A stretch of DNA of 64,000 bases from Arthrobacter sp. H35-D1 (GTDB lineage: Bacteria > Actinomycetota > Actinomycetes > Actinomycetales > Micrococcaceae): NCBI RefSeq assembly GCF_030063185.1, contig NZ_JASISP010000004.1, positions 166,852-230,851 on the forward strand, read 5' to 3'. The notes under the pieces were generated by a model, which did no database searches, was not told the DNA's origin, and saw nothing but the letters and a program-made list of their open reading frames with translations. Position 1 is the stretch's first letter. Every line of letters starts with the position of its first letter. Below are positions 26,163 through 34,010 of this stretch, piece by piece. The position numbers were made by a program, and so were the translations under genes.

Positions 26163-26195
26163 ACAGGTAGACTTGGCAGGACTTTGCCACACGGA

Positions 26196-27566
26196 GTGCC
26201 TGTGCTTGAAATTCGCGCGACCCCGGGCAAGAAAGCTGAGAAAGAAAAATTGAGTCCGTCGTTGTCCCCGCAGGCACCCGCGTCCGCAGCCCCTGCCATC
26301 AAGGGAGGCCGGTACTCGGTGTTGCCCCGATTGGCCGGGCCTGGCTACATTCCGCTGGGCCTCTTTGCCCGCGTTCCGTTGGCGATGCTGACCATCGGTG
26401 TGCTGACCATGGTCACTTTCGTCAGCAACTCCTACGCCATCGGCGGCTTCGCAGCGGGCAGCATAGGCATAGGCGCGGCCGTGGGGGCGCCCGTGGTGGG
26501 CTATCTGGCAGACCACTTGGGACAAAAGCGGGTGCTGCTGGTTGCTGCCGTGGTCAATGCGCTGCTGGTGGCTGCCGTGGTGGTCCTCGCCTATTCGCTG
26601 CTGCCGAGAGATGGTGCCCAACTCACCGACGGGTCAACGGTGGTCGTGCTGCTGACGGCGTTCCTGGCGGGTGGCAGCTCACCGCAAGTCGGTCCGCTGT
26701 CGCGGGTGCGCTGGATGGCGTTGAGCAAAAGACTGCCGGCCAAGGAGCGGGCCCCCATGGTGGATACGGCACTGTCCTTGGAAGGGACTGCCGATGAAGT
26801 GACGTTTGTGCTGGGGCCGGCGCTGGTTGGCTTGTTGGCGTCGCTGGTGGCGCCGTGGCTACCGCTTGTTTTGGCAGCCGTCATGACGGCGGTACTGGTA
26901 ACACTGTTTGCCCTGCACCCCACAGCGGAAAGCGTCAGTGGCCGACCGGTGGTAGGCAGCATGGTGGGCAACGCCGGCTACGTCTCCAAGGAGCGGCCCA
27001 AGTGGCTGCTCGTGGCGGTACCGGTGGCGGCCATGGTGTGCATGGGAACGTTCTTTGGCTCGGCCCAAACTGCGCTGACGGCGTTTACCGGTGTTTACGG
27101 GTCGGTGGACCAAGCGGGGCTCATGTATGCCATCATGGGCGCAAGCTCGGCAGCCACCGCCCTGTCCGTTGCCTACTGGCCGGTCTCGTTCAGCAACGTG
27201 TGGCGGTGGGTGCTGACTGCGGGCATGATGGCTGCCGGCAGTGTGGCATTCCTGGCTCCGTCGTCGCTGGGCCAGATGGCGTGGGTGCTGCTTCTGGTGG
27301 GGCTCCCGGTGGGTCCCGCCATGGTGACGATTTTCAGCGTGGGCAGCGTTGTTGCCCCGCCGCAGTGGATGGGCACCGTCATGACAGTTCTTGCCAGCGG
27401 CATCGTTGGCGGCACGGCACTGGGCTCGGCGCTGTCAGGGGCGCTGGCGGAAACCTCCGGCTATCACACGGCCTTCATCGTGCCAATCATTGCCGCAACC
27501 ACGTTGTTCCTGCTCGGACTTCTTGCCGCTGTGGTCCTGCGCCGCCAGCTCGCACGGGTTCACTAG
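26196..27566 (+). CDS. MFS transporter
   Basis: 456 aa if read from the GTG at 26196; a TTG four codons upstream is an alternative. About twelve hydrophobic segments follow a 40-residue soluble head. The loop GYLADHLGQKRVLLVAAV is the MFS motif A (GxLaDrxGrkxxL). In the second half the helices are Ala/Val/Gly rich, with GLPVGPAMVTIFSVGSVV. The sequence looks like sugar- or drug-efflux MFS proteins; no substrate can be named. It stands alone between sbcC and the SRPBCC gene. Confidence 0.88.
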   Translation: MPVLEIRATPGKKAEKEKLSPSLSPQAPASAAPAIKGGRYSVLPRLAGPGYIPLGLFARVPLAMLTIGVLTMVTFVSNSYAIGGFAAGSIGIGAAVGAPVVGYLADHLGQKRVLLVAAVVNALLVAAVVVLAYSLLPRDGAQLTDGSTVVVLLTAFLAGGSSPQVGPLSRVRWMALSKRLPAKERAPMVDTALSLEGTADEVTFVLGPALVGLLASLVAPWLPLVLAAVMTAVLVTLFALHPTAESVSGRPVVGSMVGNAGYVSKERPKWLLVAVPVAAMVCMGTFFGSAQTALTAFTGVYGSVDQAGLMYAIMGASSAATALSVAYWPVSFSNVWRWVLTAGMMAAGSVAFLAPSSLGQMAWVLLLVGLPVGPAMVTIFSVGSVVAPPQWMGTVMTVLASGIVGGTALGSALSGALAETSGYHTAFIVPIIAATTLFLLGLLAAVVLRRQLARVH

Positions 27567-27679
27567 GCCCACCTCGCCTGGGTTCACCGGGCCGACGTCC
27601 GCGGGCTGTTTTCCCGCCGTCCGCCCACTGCTCACGCCAGACACCCCGGACCGCCCCGATAGCGGAGTATTCTTGGTCA

Positions 27680-28132
27680 ATGACTGGGCAGGTGGAGAAG
27701 GACTCGATCTTCATTGCGGCCCCGGCTGCGGTCATTTTCGCGATCCTCAGCGATCCGTCACAGCATCCCGCGATCGACGGGTCCAATACCGTGCGCCACC
27801 TTCGCAAGGGTCCACCGCAGCTCGCCATCGGCTCAACGTTCACCGTGTCCATGCGGCTGTGGGGCGTTCGGTACCGTGTCACCAACAGGGTGGTGGAATT
27901 TGAATCGAACCGACTCATCGCATGGCGCCACTTCGAACCTCAGCGCTGGCGTTACGAACTGGAACCCCACGACGCAGGCACCCGGGTAACCGAGTCGTTC
28001 GACTACACGTACTGGTCGGTGCCCGGTCGATTGTTTCTGCGAGTTTTGCGTTGGCCCGCACGCAACAAGCACGCAATTGCACAGACACTGCTGCGGTTGA
28101 TAGCCGTGGCGGAGACCCCAGTGCGGGCCTGA
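27680..28132 (+). CDS. SRPBCC / polyketide-cyclase-like protein
   Basis: 150 aa. IFIAAPAAVIFAILSDPSQHPAIDGS is the classic beginning of SRPBCC-fold (START-like) lipid- or ligand-binding proteins, and the end carries the long helix FLRVLRWPARNKHAIAQTLLRL. The start at 27680 is decided by TATTCT (27668-27673) exactly 6 nt upstream. Ligand unknown; small proteins of this type bind hydrophobic molecules. Confidence 0.85.
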   Translation: MTGQVEKDSIFIAAPAAVIFAILSDPSQHPAIDGSNTVRHLRKGPPQLAIGSTFTVSMRLWGVRYRVTNRVVEFESNRLIAWRHFEPQRWRYELEPHDAGTRVTESFDYTYWSVPGRLFLRVLRWPARNKHAIAQTLLRLIAVAETPVRA

Positions 28133-28198
28133 ATGTGCTGACCATGATCAGCCCGACGCTGTTCGTACTCGCAGACAAAACGTTGGACGGGTGTCCGC

Positions 28199-28681
28199 GT
28201 GTCCGTCGATGAGGACATCGGTTTTCCCGGAGGATCGGACGACGAGCGTGAACTTCTGCTCAGCTGGCTGGGCTACCTGCGCGGGGCAGTCCTGCGCAAG
28301 CTCGCCGGCATCAGCGACGACCAAGCGCGATGGCGACCGGAAGGAGCCTTGATCAGTTTGCTCGGGATCGTCAACCATCTGACCCACGTTGAGTGGCGCT
28401 GGATCGACGGGGGCATCCTCGGCCGCAGCACCGAGAGAATGGACTCCGAGTTCGAACCTGGCCCGGAGCTGACACTCTCCGGCGCTAAGGCCGCCTACGA
28501 GCAGCGCGGAGCTGCCACCGACGCAGTGATCCGCGCGGCAGCGTCGCTTTCAACGCCTTGCAGCATGCGACTTGGCACAGACCTCCGCTGGGTTGTGCTG
28601 CACCTGATCAACGAGACGGCGCGACACGCGGGCCATGCGGATGCGGTTCGCGAGCTGCTTGACGGCTCCATTGGAGAGTAA
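28199..28681 (+). CDS. DinB-superfamily (DUF664) protein
   Basis: 160 aa from a GTG at 28199. ERELLLSWLGYLRGAVLRKLAGISDDQARWRP, LLGIVNHLTHVEWRWI and LHLINETARHAGHADAVRELL give the four-helix DinB fold; the three His residues of the metal site lie in NHLTHVE and ARHAGHAD. Related proteins include mycothiol-dependent enzymes and thiol S-transferases of actinobacteria. The exact reaction is unknown. Confidence 0.85.
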   Translation: MSVDEDIGFPGGSDDERELLLSWLGYLRGAVLRKLAGISDDQARWRPEGALISLLGIVNHLTHVEWRWIDGGILGRSTERMDSEFEPGPELTLSGAKAAYEQRGAATDAVIRAAASLSTPCSMRLGTDLRWVVLHLINETARHAGHADAVRELLDGSIGE

Positions 28682-28759
28682 TGGTTGTGCGCGTGAAGCA
28701 ACAAAGACTCCCGCTGGAGTTCACAGCACCGTCCCAGTGGAAGGTGGCACGATGCGGAC

Positions 28760-29287
28760 ATGACCCCAAACCACAGCTTTTCCGGCTCCTTCCGGCGCCC
28801 CCAACCCATCCAGCCCGAGGCCGGCCAGGAATCGGTGTGGGACTACCCGCGGCCGCCACGGGCCGAGCCGCGAACGGACCGCGTGGTTGTGCGGCTTGGG
28901 GGACAGGTGATTGTCGACACCACCGCTTCCGTGCGCGTCCTGGAGACGAGCCATCCCCCGGTCTACTATGTGCCGCTGGACTCTTTCCCTGCAAGTGTGC
29001 TGGTCCCGGTTCAGGGCACCAGCTTCTGCGAGTTCAAGGGCGTAGCGCACTACTTCGACGTCGTTGCCGGTGGAGTCCACATTTCGCGGGGAGGATGGAC
29101 CTACCCGGAACCCACCCGGGGTTTCGAAGCCCTCAGTTCCAGGGTGGCCCTCTATCCGGGGCGCATGGATTCCTGCGAGATCAACGACGAGCAGGTGACT
29201 TTCCAGGCTGGCGATTTCTACGGCGGCTGGATCACCCGGCACGTCGTGGGTCCGTTCAAGGGCGGCCCGGGTACGGTCGGGTGGTGA
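28760..29287 (+). CDS. DUF427 domain protein
   Basis: 175 aa. SVWDYPRPPRAEP, then DTTASVRVLETSHPPVYYVP, FCEFKGVAHYFDV and FEALSSRVALYPGRMD are all conserved stretches of DUF427, a small beta-rich domain common in actinobacteria and fungi. The function is not established. The ATG at 28760 gives the full domain; a long frame at 28681-29475 is out of phase and does not code anything recognisable. It ends 33 bp from the convergent hydrolase gene. Confidence 0.85.
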   Translation: MTPNHSFSGSFRRPQPIQPEAGQESVWDYPRPPRAEPRTDRVVVRLGGQVIVDTTASVRVLETSHPPVYYVPLDSFPASVLVPVQGTSFCEFKGVAHYFDVVAGGVHISRGGWTYPEPTRGFEALSSRVALYPGRMDSCEINDEQVTFQAGDFYGGWITRHVVGPFKGGPGTVGW

Positions 29288-29319
29288 GCACATCGCCTTC
29301 GTGCGCCCGCAGAACTTGG

Positions 29320-30138
29320 TTACGCCAGGAAGCTGATCGCCGCTTCCTTGAACTCGCGTGCGGTCACCGTGTTGTTGTGCGTGCGCCCGGCGATGACAAG
29401 CTGCTGGGCATTGGGACTCAGCGCAGCCAGCCGGCTCATGCTGCGGGCTCGCTCGTCCAGTTCTCCCGCGACTAACAGGATGGGCATGTCCGGCACGGCG
29501 TCCGTGGGATCGAAGGGTTCCATCTTCACTGCCTGGACAAGCGCCAGCAGGGCAAAGGTGTCATTGGAGGGAACCACCTGGGCCATGTTCAGCAGCCATG
29601 CCGTGGATTCGTCGGCGATGGGGGTGCCGTCGTTGAGGAAATCCTGGGCGGCCCGGAGATCAAAATCAGCCAAGGGGTCCTCGGGGTTGGGTCCGCCCAA
29701 AACCATTCTTCGCACCAGTTCCGGCTGTGTGGCGCCAAACTCCCATGCCAGCCGCGAGCCAAGCGAGTATCCAATGAGGTCGACCCCGCTGGCGGGGTCG
29801 TCGTCCGTGAGCGGTCGCACGCCTTGATCAACAAGGATTTGCAGCAGATCGGCCCGGATTTTGCCTGGCGTGTAGGAATCAAGGTCGTAGGGGGACAAGC
29901 TGCGGCCGTGCCCCGGCAAATCGACACTGATGACACGTCGCCCCGCTTGGGTGAGGAACTTTACCCAGCCCGTCTTGACCCAGTTCAGCTCCACCGAGGA
30001 GGCGAAGCCGTGAATGAGGAAAACAGGTGGCAGCGCTGCAGGGTTATCGCTCTCGAAAACCACAACATGCAGTCCTGCCGGGTCGCCTTCGGTGCGGTGT
30101 GGAGTCGCTGCTGCCGAGTGTTTGCCAGCGGAAATCAT
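29320..30138 (-). CDS. Alpha/beta-fold hydrolase
   Basis: 272 aa if read from the ATG at 30138, which follows GGAAAGG by about 7 nt; the frame continues to a TTG at 30213, 1 nt behind the permease stop, so a coupled longer form is possible. VFLIHGFASSVELNW holds the oxyanion hole, GYSLGSR the nucleophile Ser, VAGELDE the acid region and AGRTHNNTV the catalytic His. It probably hydrolyses a small ester; substrate unknown. It lies behind the amino-acid permease on the same strand. Confidence 0.88.
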   Translation of the reverse strand: MISAGKHSAAATPHRTEGDPAGLHVVVFESDNPAALPPVFLIHGFASSVELNWVKTGWVKFLTQAGRRVISVDLPGHGRSLSPYDLDSYTPGKIRADLLQILVDQGVRPLTDDDPASGVDLIGYSLGSRLAWEFGATQPELVRRMVLGGPNPEDPLADFDLRAAQDFLNDGTPIADESTAWLLNMAQVVPSNDTFALLALVQAVKMEPFDPTDAVPDMPILLVAGELDERARSMSRLAALSPNAQQLVIAGRTHNNTVTAREFKEAAISFLA

Positions 30139-30214
30139 TGCCCAGCCTTTCCCGCGGTGGACAGTGCCGCCGTCGTACATCAACAATAGCGAAGACTGCC
30201 CCGCGGCGGGCAAG

Positions 30215-31612
30215 CTAGCTGCGGTCGACGGCCAACCTTTGCCGGCGGTTGCGCGAAAGCTTGCTCAGAAGGGCGATCACGGCCACCAGGCTGAACGTGC
30301 TCAAAAGCTGTCCGCGACCGGCCGGGTCGCTGAAGCCGACGGCAAAGATCGCCAACAAAAGCGCAAGACCGGCCAGCGTCAGCCACGGGAAGCCGCGCAT
30401 GCGCAGGGGCAGGGCCGTGCCGTCCCTGTCGGCGCGGCGGCGCAGGATGAACTGAGAAAGCAGGGCCGAACCCCAAATGACCAGGCAGGTTGAACCCACC
30501 AGGTTCAACAGGACCTTCAATACGGTGTCCGGGTAAAGCAGTTCCCAGACCACCGTCACAAAGCCAAAAGCCACGGAAACGACGACGGCGGCAACCGGCA
30601 CGTGGCGCTTGTTGGTGCTGGAAAAAATCCGGGGTGCCTCCTGGCGATCCGCCAGCGAGTAGATCATGCGCGAGGCGCCGTAGAGGTTGGCGTTCAGGGC
30701 CGAGAGCAGCGCGGCCACGGCAACCAGAGTGATGGCGGTGCCGGCCCACGGCAGCCCCGCAACGTTCAAGACGCCGGCGAACGGGGAGAGCAGCGCCTCC
30801 GACGTCCAGGGCAGCACTGCGGCGATGATGAAGATTGAGCCGACATAAAACACCATGATCCGCCACACCACCGTGCGGACGGCCACAGTCACGCTGCGTT
30901 CCGGGTTGGTTGTTTCAGCAGCGGCCACGGCCACTATCTCGGTGCCGCCAAAGGCAAAGGCCACCACAAAGAGCGCTGTGGCGATGCCCGCCATGCCGGT
31001 GGGGGCGAAGCCGCCGTGGTTGAAGAGGTTGTCCAGGCCGGGGGAGGCCGCACCGGGGACAACTCCCAGCAGCAAGGCAACGCCAAAGGCCAGGAACAGC
31101 ACAATGGCAGCGACTTTCAAAAGCGCAAACCAAAACTCGAACTCGCCGTAGTTTTTCACCGAGGTGAGGTTGACGGCCGTAAAAACAACCATGAAGATCA
31201 GCGTCAGGGCCCATGCCGGCAACACCGGCCACACGGTAACGAGGAGCTGGGCGGCTCCGAGTGCCTCGGCGGCAATCACCACCACCAGCTGCAGCCACCA
31301 CAGCCAGCCCACCGTTGCGCCGGCGTCCTTGCCCATGGCCTTTTCCGCGTAGACGGAGAAGGCGCCCGAATTGGGATTGGCCGCCGCCATTTCGCCCAGT
31401 GCCCACATGACCAAAATAATCAGCGTCCCGGCCACCAGGTAGGAGATCAGGACGGCGGGGCCCGCCATCATGATTCCCTCGCCGGAACCCAGGAAGAGCC
31501 CGGCGCCTATGGCGCTGCCAAGGCCCATCATGGTCAGCTGGCGTTGTTTGAGGGAGTTGCCCAGGCCGGTGGTTGCGGGCGCGGCCGTGACAGTCGCGGG
31601 TGCGTGGTTCAT
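30215..31612 (-). CDS. Amino-acid permease (APC superfamily, AAT type)
   Basis: 465 aa with twelve predicted membrane helices. LKQRQLTMMGLGSAIGAGLFLGSG is the hallmark first-helix motif with the substrate-binding glycines, and SGAFSVYAEKAMG and FAFGGTEIVAVAAAET are further family pieces. Basic loops (NKRHVPVAAVVVS) fit cytoplasmic sides. Members import amino acids such as GABA, proline or aromatic ones; which is not visible. It is divergent from nrtR with a 208-bp gap that holds the nrtR promoter. Confidence 0.9.
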   Translation of the reverse strand: MNHAPATVTAAPATTGLGNSLKQRQLTMMGLGSAIGAGLFLGSGEGIMMAGPAVLISYLVAGTLIILVMWALGEMAAANPNSGAFSVYAEKAMGKDAGATVGWLWWLQLVVVIAAEALGAAQLLVTVWPVLPAWALTLIFMVVFTAVNLTSVKNYGEFEFWFALLKVAAIVLFLAFGVALLLGVVPGAASPGLDNLFNHGGFAPTGMAGIATALFVVAFAFGGTEIVAVAAAETTNPERSVTVAVRTVVWRIMVFYVGSIFIIAAVLPWTSEALLSPFAGVLNVAGLPWAGTAITLVAVAALLSALNANLYGASRMIYSLADRQEAPRIFSSTNKRHVPVAAVVVSVAFGFVTVVWELLYPDTVLKVLLNLVGSTCLVIWGSALLSQFILRRRADRDGTALPLRMRGFPWLTLAGLALLLAIFAVGFSDPAGRGQLLSTFSLVAVIALLSKLSRNRRQRLAVDRS

Positions 31613-31744
31613 GAAAGGGATGGCCTTCTTTGTCAGGTGCCGGCCGCTTGTGCCGTGGAGCGGGAAGTCTGATCCCTGTCAAGAATTATCCCCCATGCGG
31701 TTCCTGCGCCAAAGCCGGAGCAGGCAGCCGCCGGGAACGGAAAT

Positions 31745-31797
31745 TTGGCACAGGGCGCTCAGCGTCGTAAAATCAGTTGTAGTCAAAATGACCCTAA
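31745..31797 (+). promoter_or_regulatory. nrtR promoter and probable NrtR operator
   Basis: TTGGCA (31745-31750) and TAAAAT (31768-31773) with 17 bp between make a textbook promoter. Immediately behind is an imperfect palindrome, TTGTAGTCA-AAA-TGACCCTAA (31777-31797), with GTCA-AAA-TGAC fully symmetric in the centre, just where transcription should begin. This is where a self-regulating NrtR repressor would bind. It also overlaps the ATG at 31788, which is one reason for placing the nrtR start downstream at 31821. Confidence 0.6.
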
Positions 31798-31820
31798 CTA
31801 CGAAAGCGGGGTGTACGTCC

Positions 31821-32549
31821 ATGGTGGGAACACAATTCGTCAGCGCGGCAAACATCAGCGAGCGCCTTGTCCAGCCCCCGGCGCTGGCCATCTCCACTGT
31901 CATCTTCGCCCTGCGCCCCAGTGAAAACAGTGGCCGGCCCTCCTTGTGGCTACCGTTGGTGCGACGCATTCGCGAACCGTTCAAGGGCCAGTGGGCGCTG
32001 CCCGGCGGGCCCCTGATGCAGGCGGATTCCCTGCTCGACGCCGCGGCCCGGAACCTGCAGGACACCACGGGACTGGCGCCGAGCTACCTGGAGCAGCTGT
32101 ATGCCTTTGGCGGACTGCATCGTTCCCCGAGCCAGCGGGTCGTCTCGATTGCGTACTGGGCGTTGCTTGCCTCCACCGAGGCCGAAGAGGCGCAGGAGTC
32201 GGAGAACGTGAAGTGGTTTCGCGCCGACGGCCTGCAAGAGTTGGCCTTTGACCACAACCGGATTGTTGATTACGCATTGTGGCGGCTGCGGAACAAGATG
32301 GCCTATGGTTCCATCGCCTACCACTTCGTAGGGGAAAAGTTCACCCTGGCCCAGGTGCGCGAGGTGTACGAGGCGGTGCTCAACCGCAGCGTGGATCCGG
32401 CCAACTTCCGCCGCCAGCTCATGCAGACGCCGCACATTGAACCCACCGACGAGTTCCTCCAGGGTGGCAAGCACCGTCCGCCCCGGCTGTACCGCTACGC
32501 CGGGGATCCCCACTCCGACCACTCCGGAGGACCCGCCTCCAGCCTGTAG
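31821..32549 (+). CDS. nrtR: NrtR-type transcriptional regulator of NAD metabolism (Nudix-related)
   Basis: 242 aa from the ATG at 31821 (GCGGGG 9 nt upstream); ATG 31788 is an alternative. The N-terminal domain is Nudix-like, but the Nudix box (GPLMQADSLLDAAARNLQDTTGL area) has lost key catalytic residues (D for E, RN for RE, DT for EE), as in NrtR regulators that bind ADP-ribose rather than cleave it. The C-terminal winged helix FTLAQVREVYEAVLNRSVDPANFRR and the end RPPRLYRYAG are typical of NrtR. The next genes are nadA-nadB-nadC, the known targets of NrtR in many bacteria. Confidence 0.88.
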   Translation: MVGTQFVSAANISERLVQPPALAISTVIFALRPSENSGRPSLWLPLVRRIREPFKGQWALPGGPLMQADSLLDAAARNLQDTTGLAPSYLEQLYAFGGLHRSPSQRVVSIAYWALLASTEAEEAQESENVKWFRADGLQELAFDHNRIVDYALWRLRNKMAYGSIAYHFVGEKFTLAQVREVYEAVLNRSVDPANFRRQLMQTPHIEPTDEFLQGGKHRPPRLYRYAGDPHSDHSGGPASSL

Positions 32550-32666
32550 CCGGGCGACCACAGCGCAGACCAACACCAGCCCGCGATTTCCTCCAGCAAC
32601 TCCCGCAACTTCACCCTCTTCATCCACTGCCTCATACCTTCACTGCCTCACACCTTGGAGCAAGCC

Positions 32667-34010
32667 ATGACATCCGTGAACACCACCATCCAGCTCATCA
32701 CCCGAGAGCAGGCCCTGCCCGTGGGCGTGCCCGGCCGCGCCCAGGAAAGCTGCGACGACGACCTTGCCCAGGGTCCCTGGGAATTCGATCTGGCGGAGGC
32801 GCTCGCAGGCACCCCCGGCTATGGTCCCGGTGCCTCCAACGAGGACACGGCCCCCGCCGCCACCCCGCAGCAGGGACAGCTCCCGCAGGAGTACAAGGAC
32901 GCCTCCGACGCCGACCTTGAGTTGCGCATTCTCGCCGCGAAAGAAGAACTTGGGGAACGCGTCGTCGTGCTGGGGCATTTCTACCAACGCGACGAGGTGG
33001 TGGCGTTCGCCGACTTTGTGGGCGATTCCTTCCAGCTGGCCAACGCTGCCAAGACCCGAACGGAGGCTGAAGCGATCGTCTTTTGCGGCGTGCACTTCAT
33101 GGCCGAGACGGCGGACATGCTCTCCGGGAACCACCAGTCGGTGATTCTGCCCAACTTGGCCGCGGGCTGCTCCATGGCAGACATGGCTGACCTCCCCTCG
33201 GTGGAGGCGTGCTGGGCGGAGCTGGAGGCCCTGTACGGCACCGAGCCCGACGCCGACGGCCGGGTTCCGGTCATCCCCGTCACGTACATGAACTCATCGG
33301 CCGCGCTCAAGGCGTTTTGTGGCGAGCACGGCGGAATTGTCTGCACATCTTCCAACGCCTCGACCGTGCTCGAGTGGGCATATGAGCGCGGACAGCGGGT
33401 GCTGTTCTTCCCCGACCAGCACCTGGGCCGCAACACCGCCAAGGCGATGGGAATTCCGTTGGAGGAGATGCCGCTGTGGAATCCCCGGATGCCGCTGGGC
33501 GGGAACAGCGAACAAATCATGCAGGACGCCAAGGTGGTGCTGTGGCAGGGCTTCTGCTCGGTCCACAAGCGCTTCACGGTGGCCCAGATCGAGCAGGCCC
33601 GCGTGGAATTCCCGGGCGTGCGCGTGGTGGTGCACCCGGAATGCCCCATGGAGGTGGTGGACGCCGCCGACGAGGCCGGTTCCACCGACTACATCCTCAA
33701 GTCGATCCAAGGCGCCCCGGACGGCAGCACTTTTGCCATCGGAACCGAGATTAACATGGTCAACCGGCTGGCCGCCCAATACCCGCAACACACCATCTTC
33801 TGCCTGGATCCCGTCATCTGCCCCTGCTCAACCATGTACAGGATCCACCCCGGCTACCTGGCCTGGGTCCTGGAGGGCTTGGTTGTTGGCGTGGTGCACA
33901 ACCAGATCACCGTTCCTGAAGCCACCGCAGTCAACGCACGCATTGCCCTGGAACGGATGCTCTCGGCGCTGCCAAAGACTATTGGGCCCAAGACAGCCGC
34001 AGGGGCATGA
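32667..34010 (+). CDS. nadA: Quinolinate synthase A
   Basis: 447 aa from the ATG at 32667 (GGAG 7 nt upstream; TTG 32655 rejected). NadA joins iminoaspartate and dihydroxyacetone phosphate to quinolinate using a [4Fe-4S] cluster. Likely ligands are Cys140 in FCGVHFM, Cys326 in HPECPME and a Cys in ICPCSTM (385 or 387). LGHFYQRDEVVAFADFVGDSFQLA and PDQHLGRNT are further family stretches. The first ~80 residues are an extra, variable head. First gene of the nadABC-desulfurase operon; its stop overlaps nadB (ATGA at 34007). Confidence 0.96.
   Translation: MTSVNTTIQLITREQALPVGVPGRAQESCDDDLAQGPWEFDLAEALAGTPGYGPGASNEDTAPAATPQQGQLPQEYKDASDADLELRILAAKEELGERVVVLGHFYQRDEVVAFADFVGDSFQLANAAKTRTEAEAIVFCGVHFMAETADMLSGNHQSVILPNLAAGCSMADMADLPSVEACWAELEALYGTEPDADGRVPVIPVTYMNSSAALKAFCGEHGGIVCTSSNASTVLEWAYERGQRVLFFPDQHLGRNTAKAMGIPLEEMPLWNPRMPLGGNSEQIMQDAKVVLWQGFCSVHKRFTVAQIEQARVEFPGVRVVVHPECPMEVVDAADEAGSTDYILKSIQGAPDGSTFAIGTEINMVNRLAAQYPQHTIFCLDPVICPCSTMYRIHPGYLAWVLEGLVVGVVHNQITVPEATAVNARIALERMLSALPKTIGPKTAAGA

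Noticed and set aside
28681-29475. 264-codon frame overlapping the DUF427 gene
   Set aside because: Out of phase with the conserved DUF427 protein and without recognisable features.
31788-31820. ATG at 31788 as nrtR start
   Set aside because: It would lie inside the likely operator and only a few bases behind the predicted RNA start, without ribosome site; the ATG at 31821 has one. Not fully excluded, since leaderless starts are common here.
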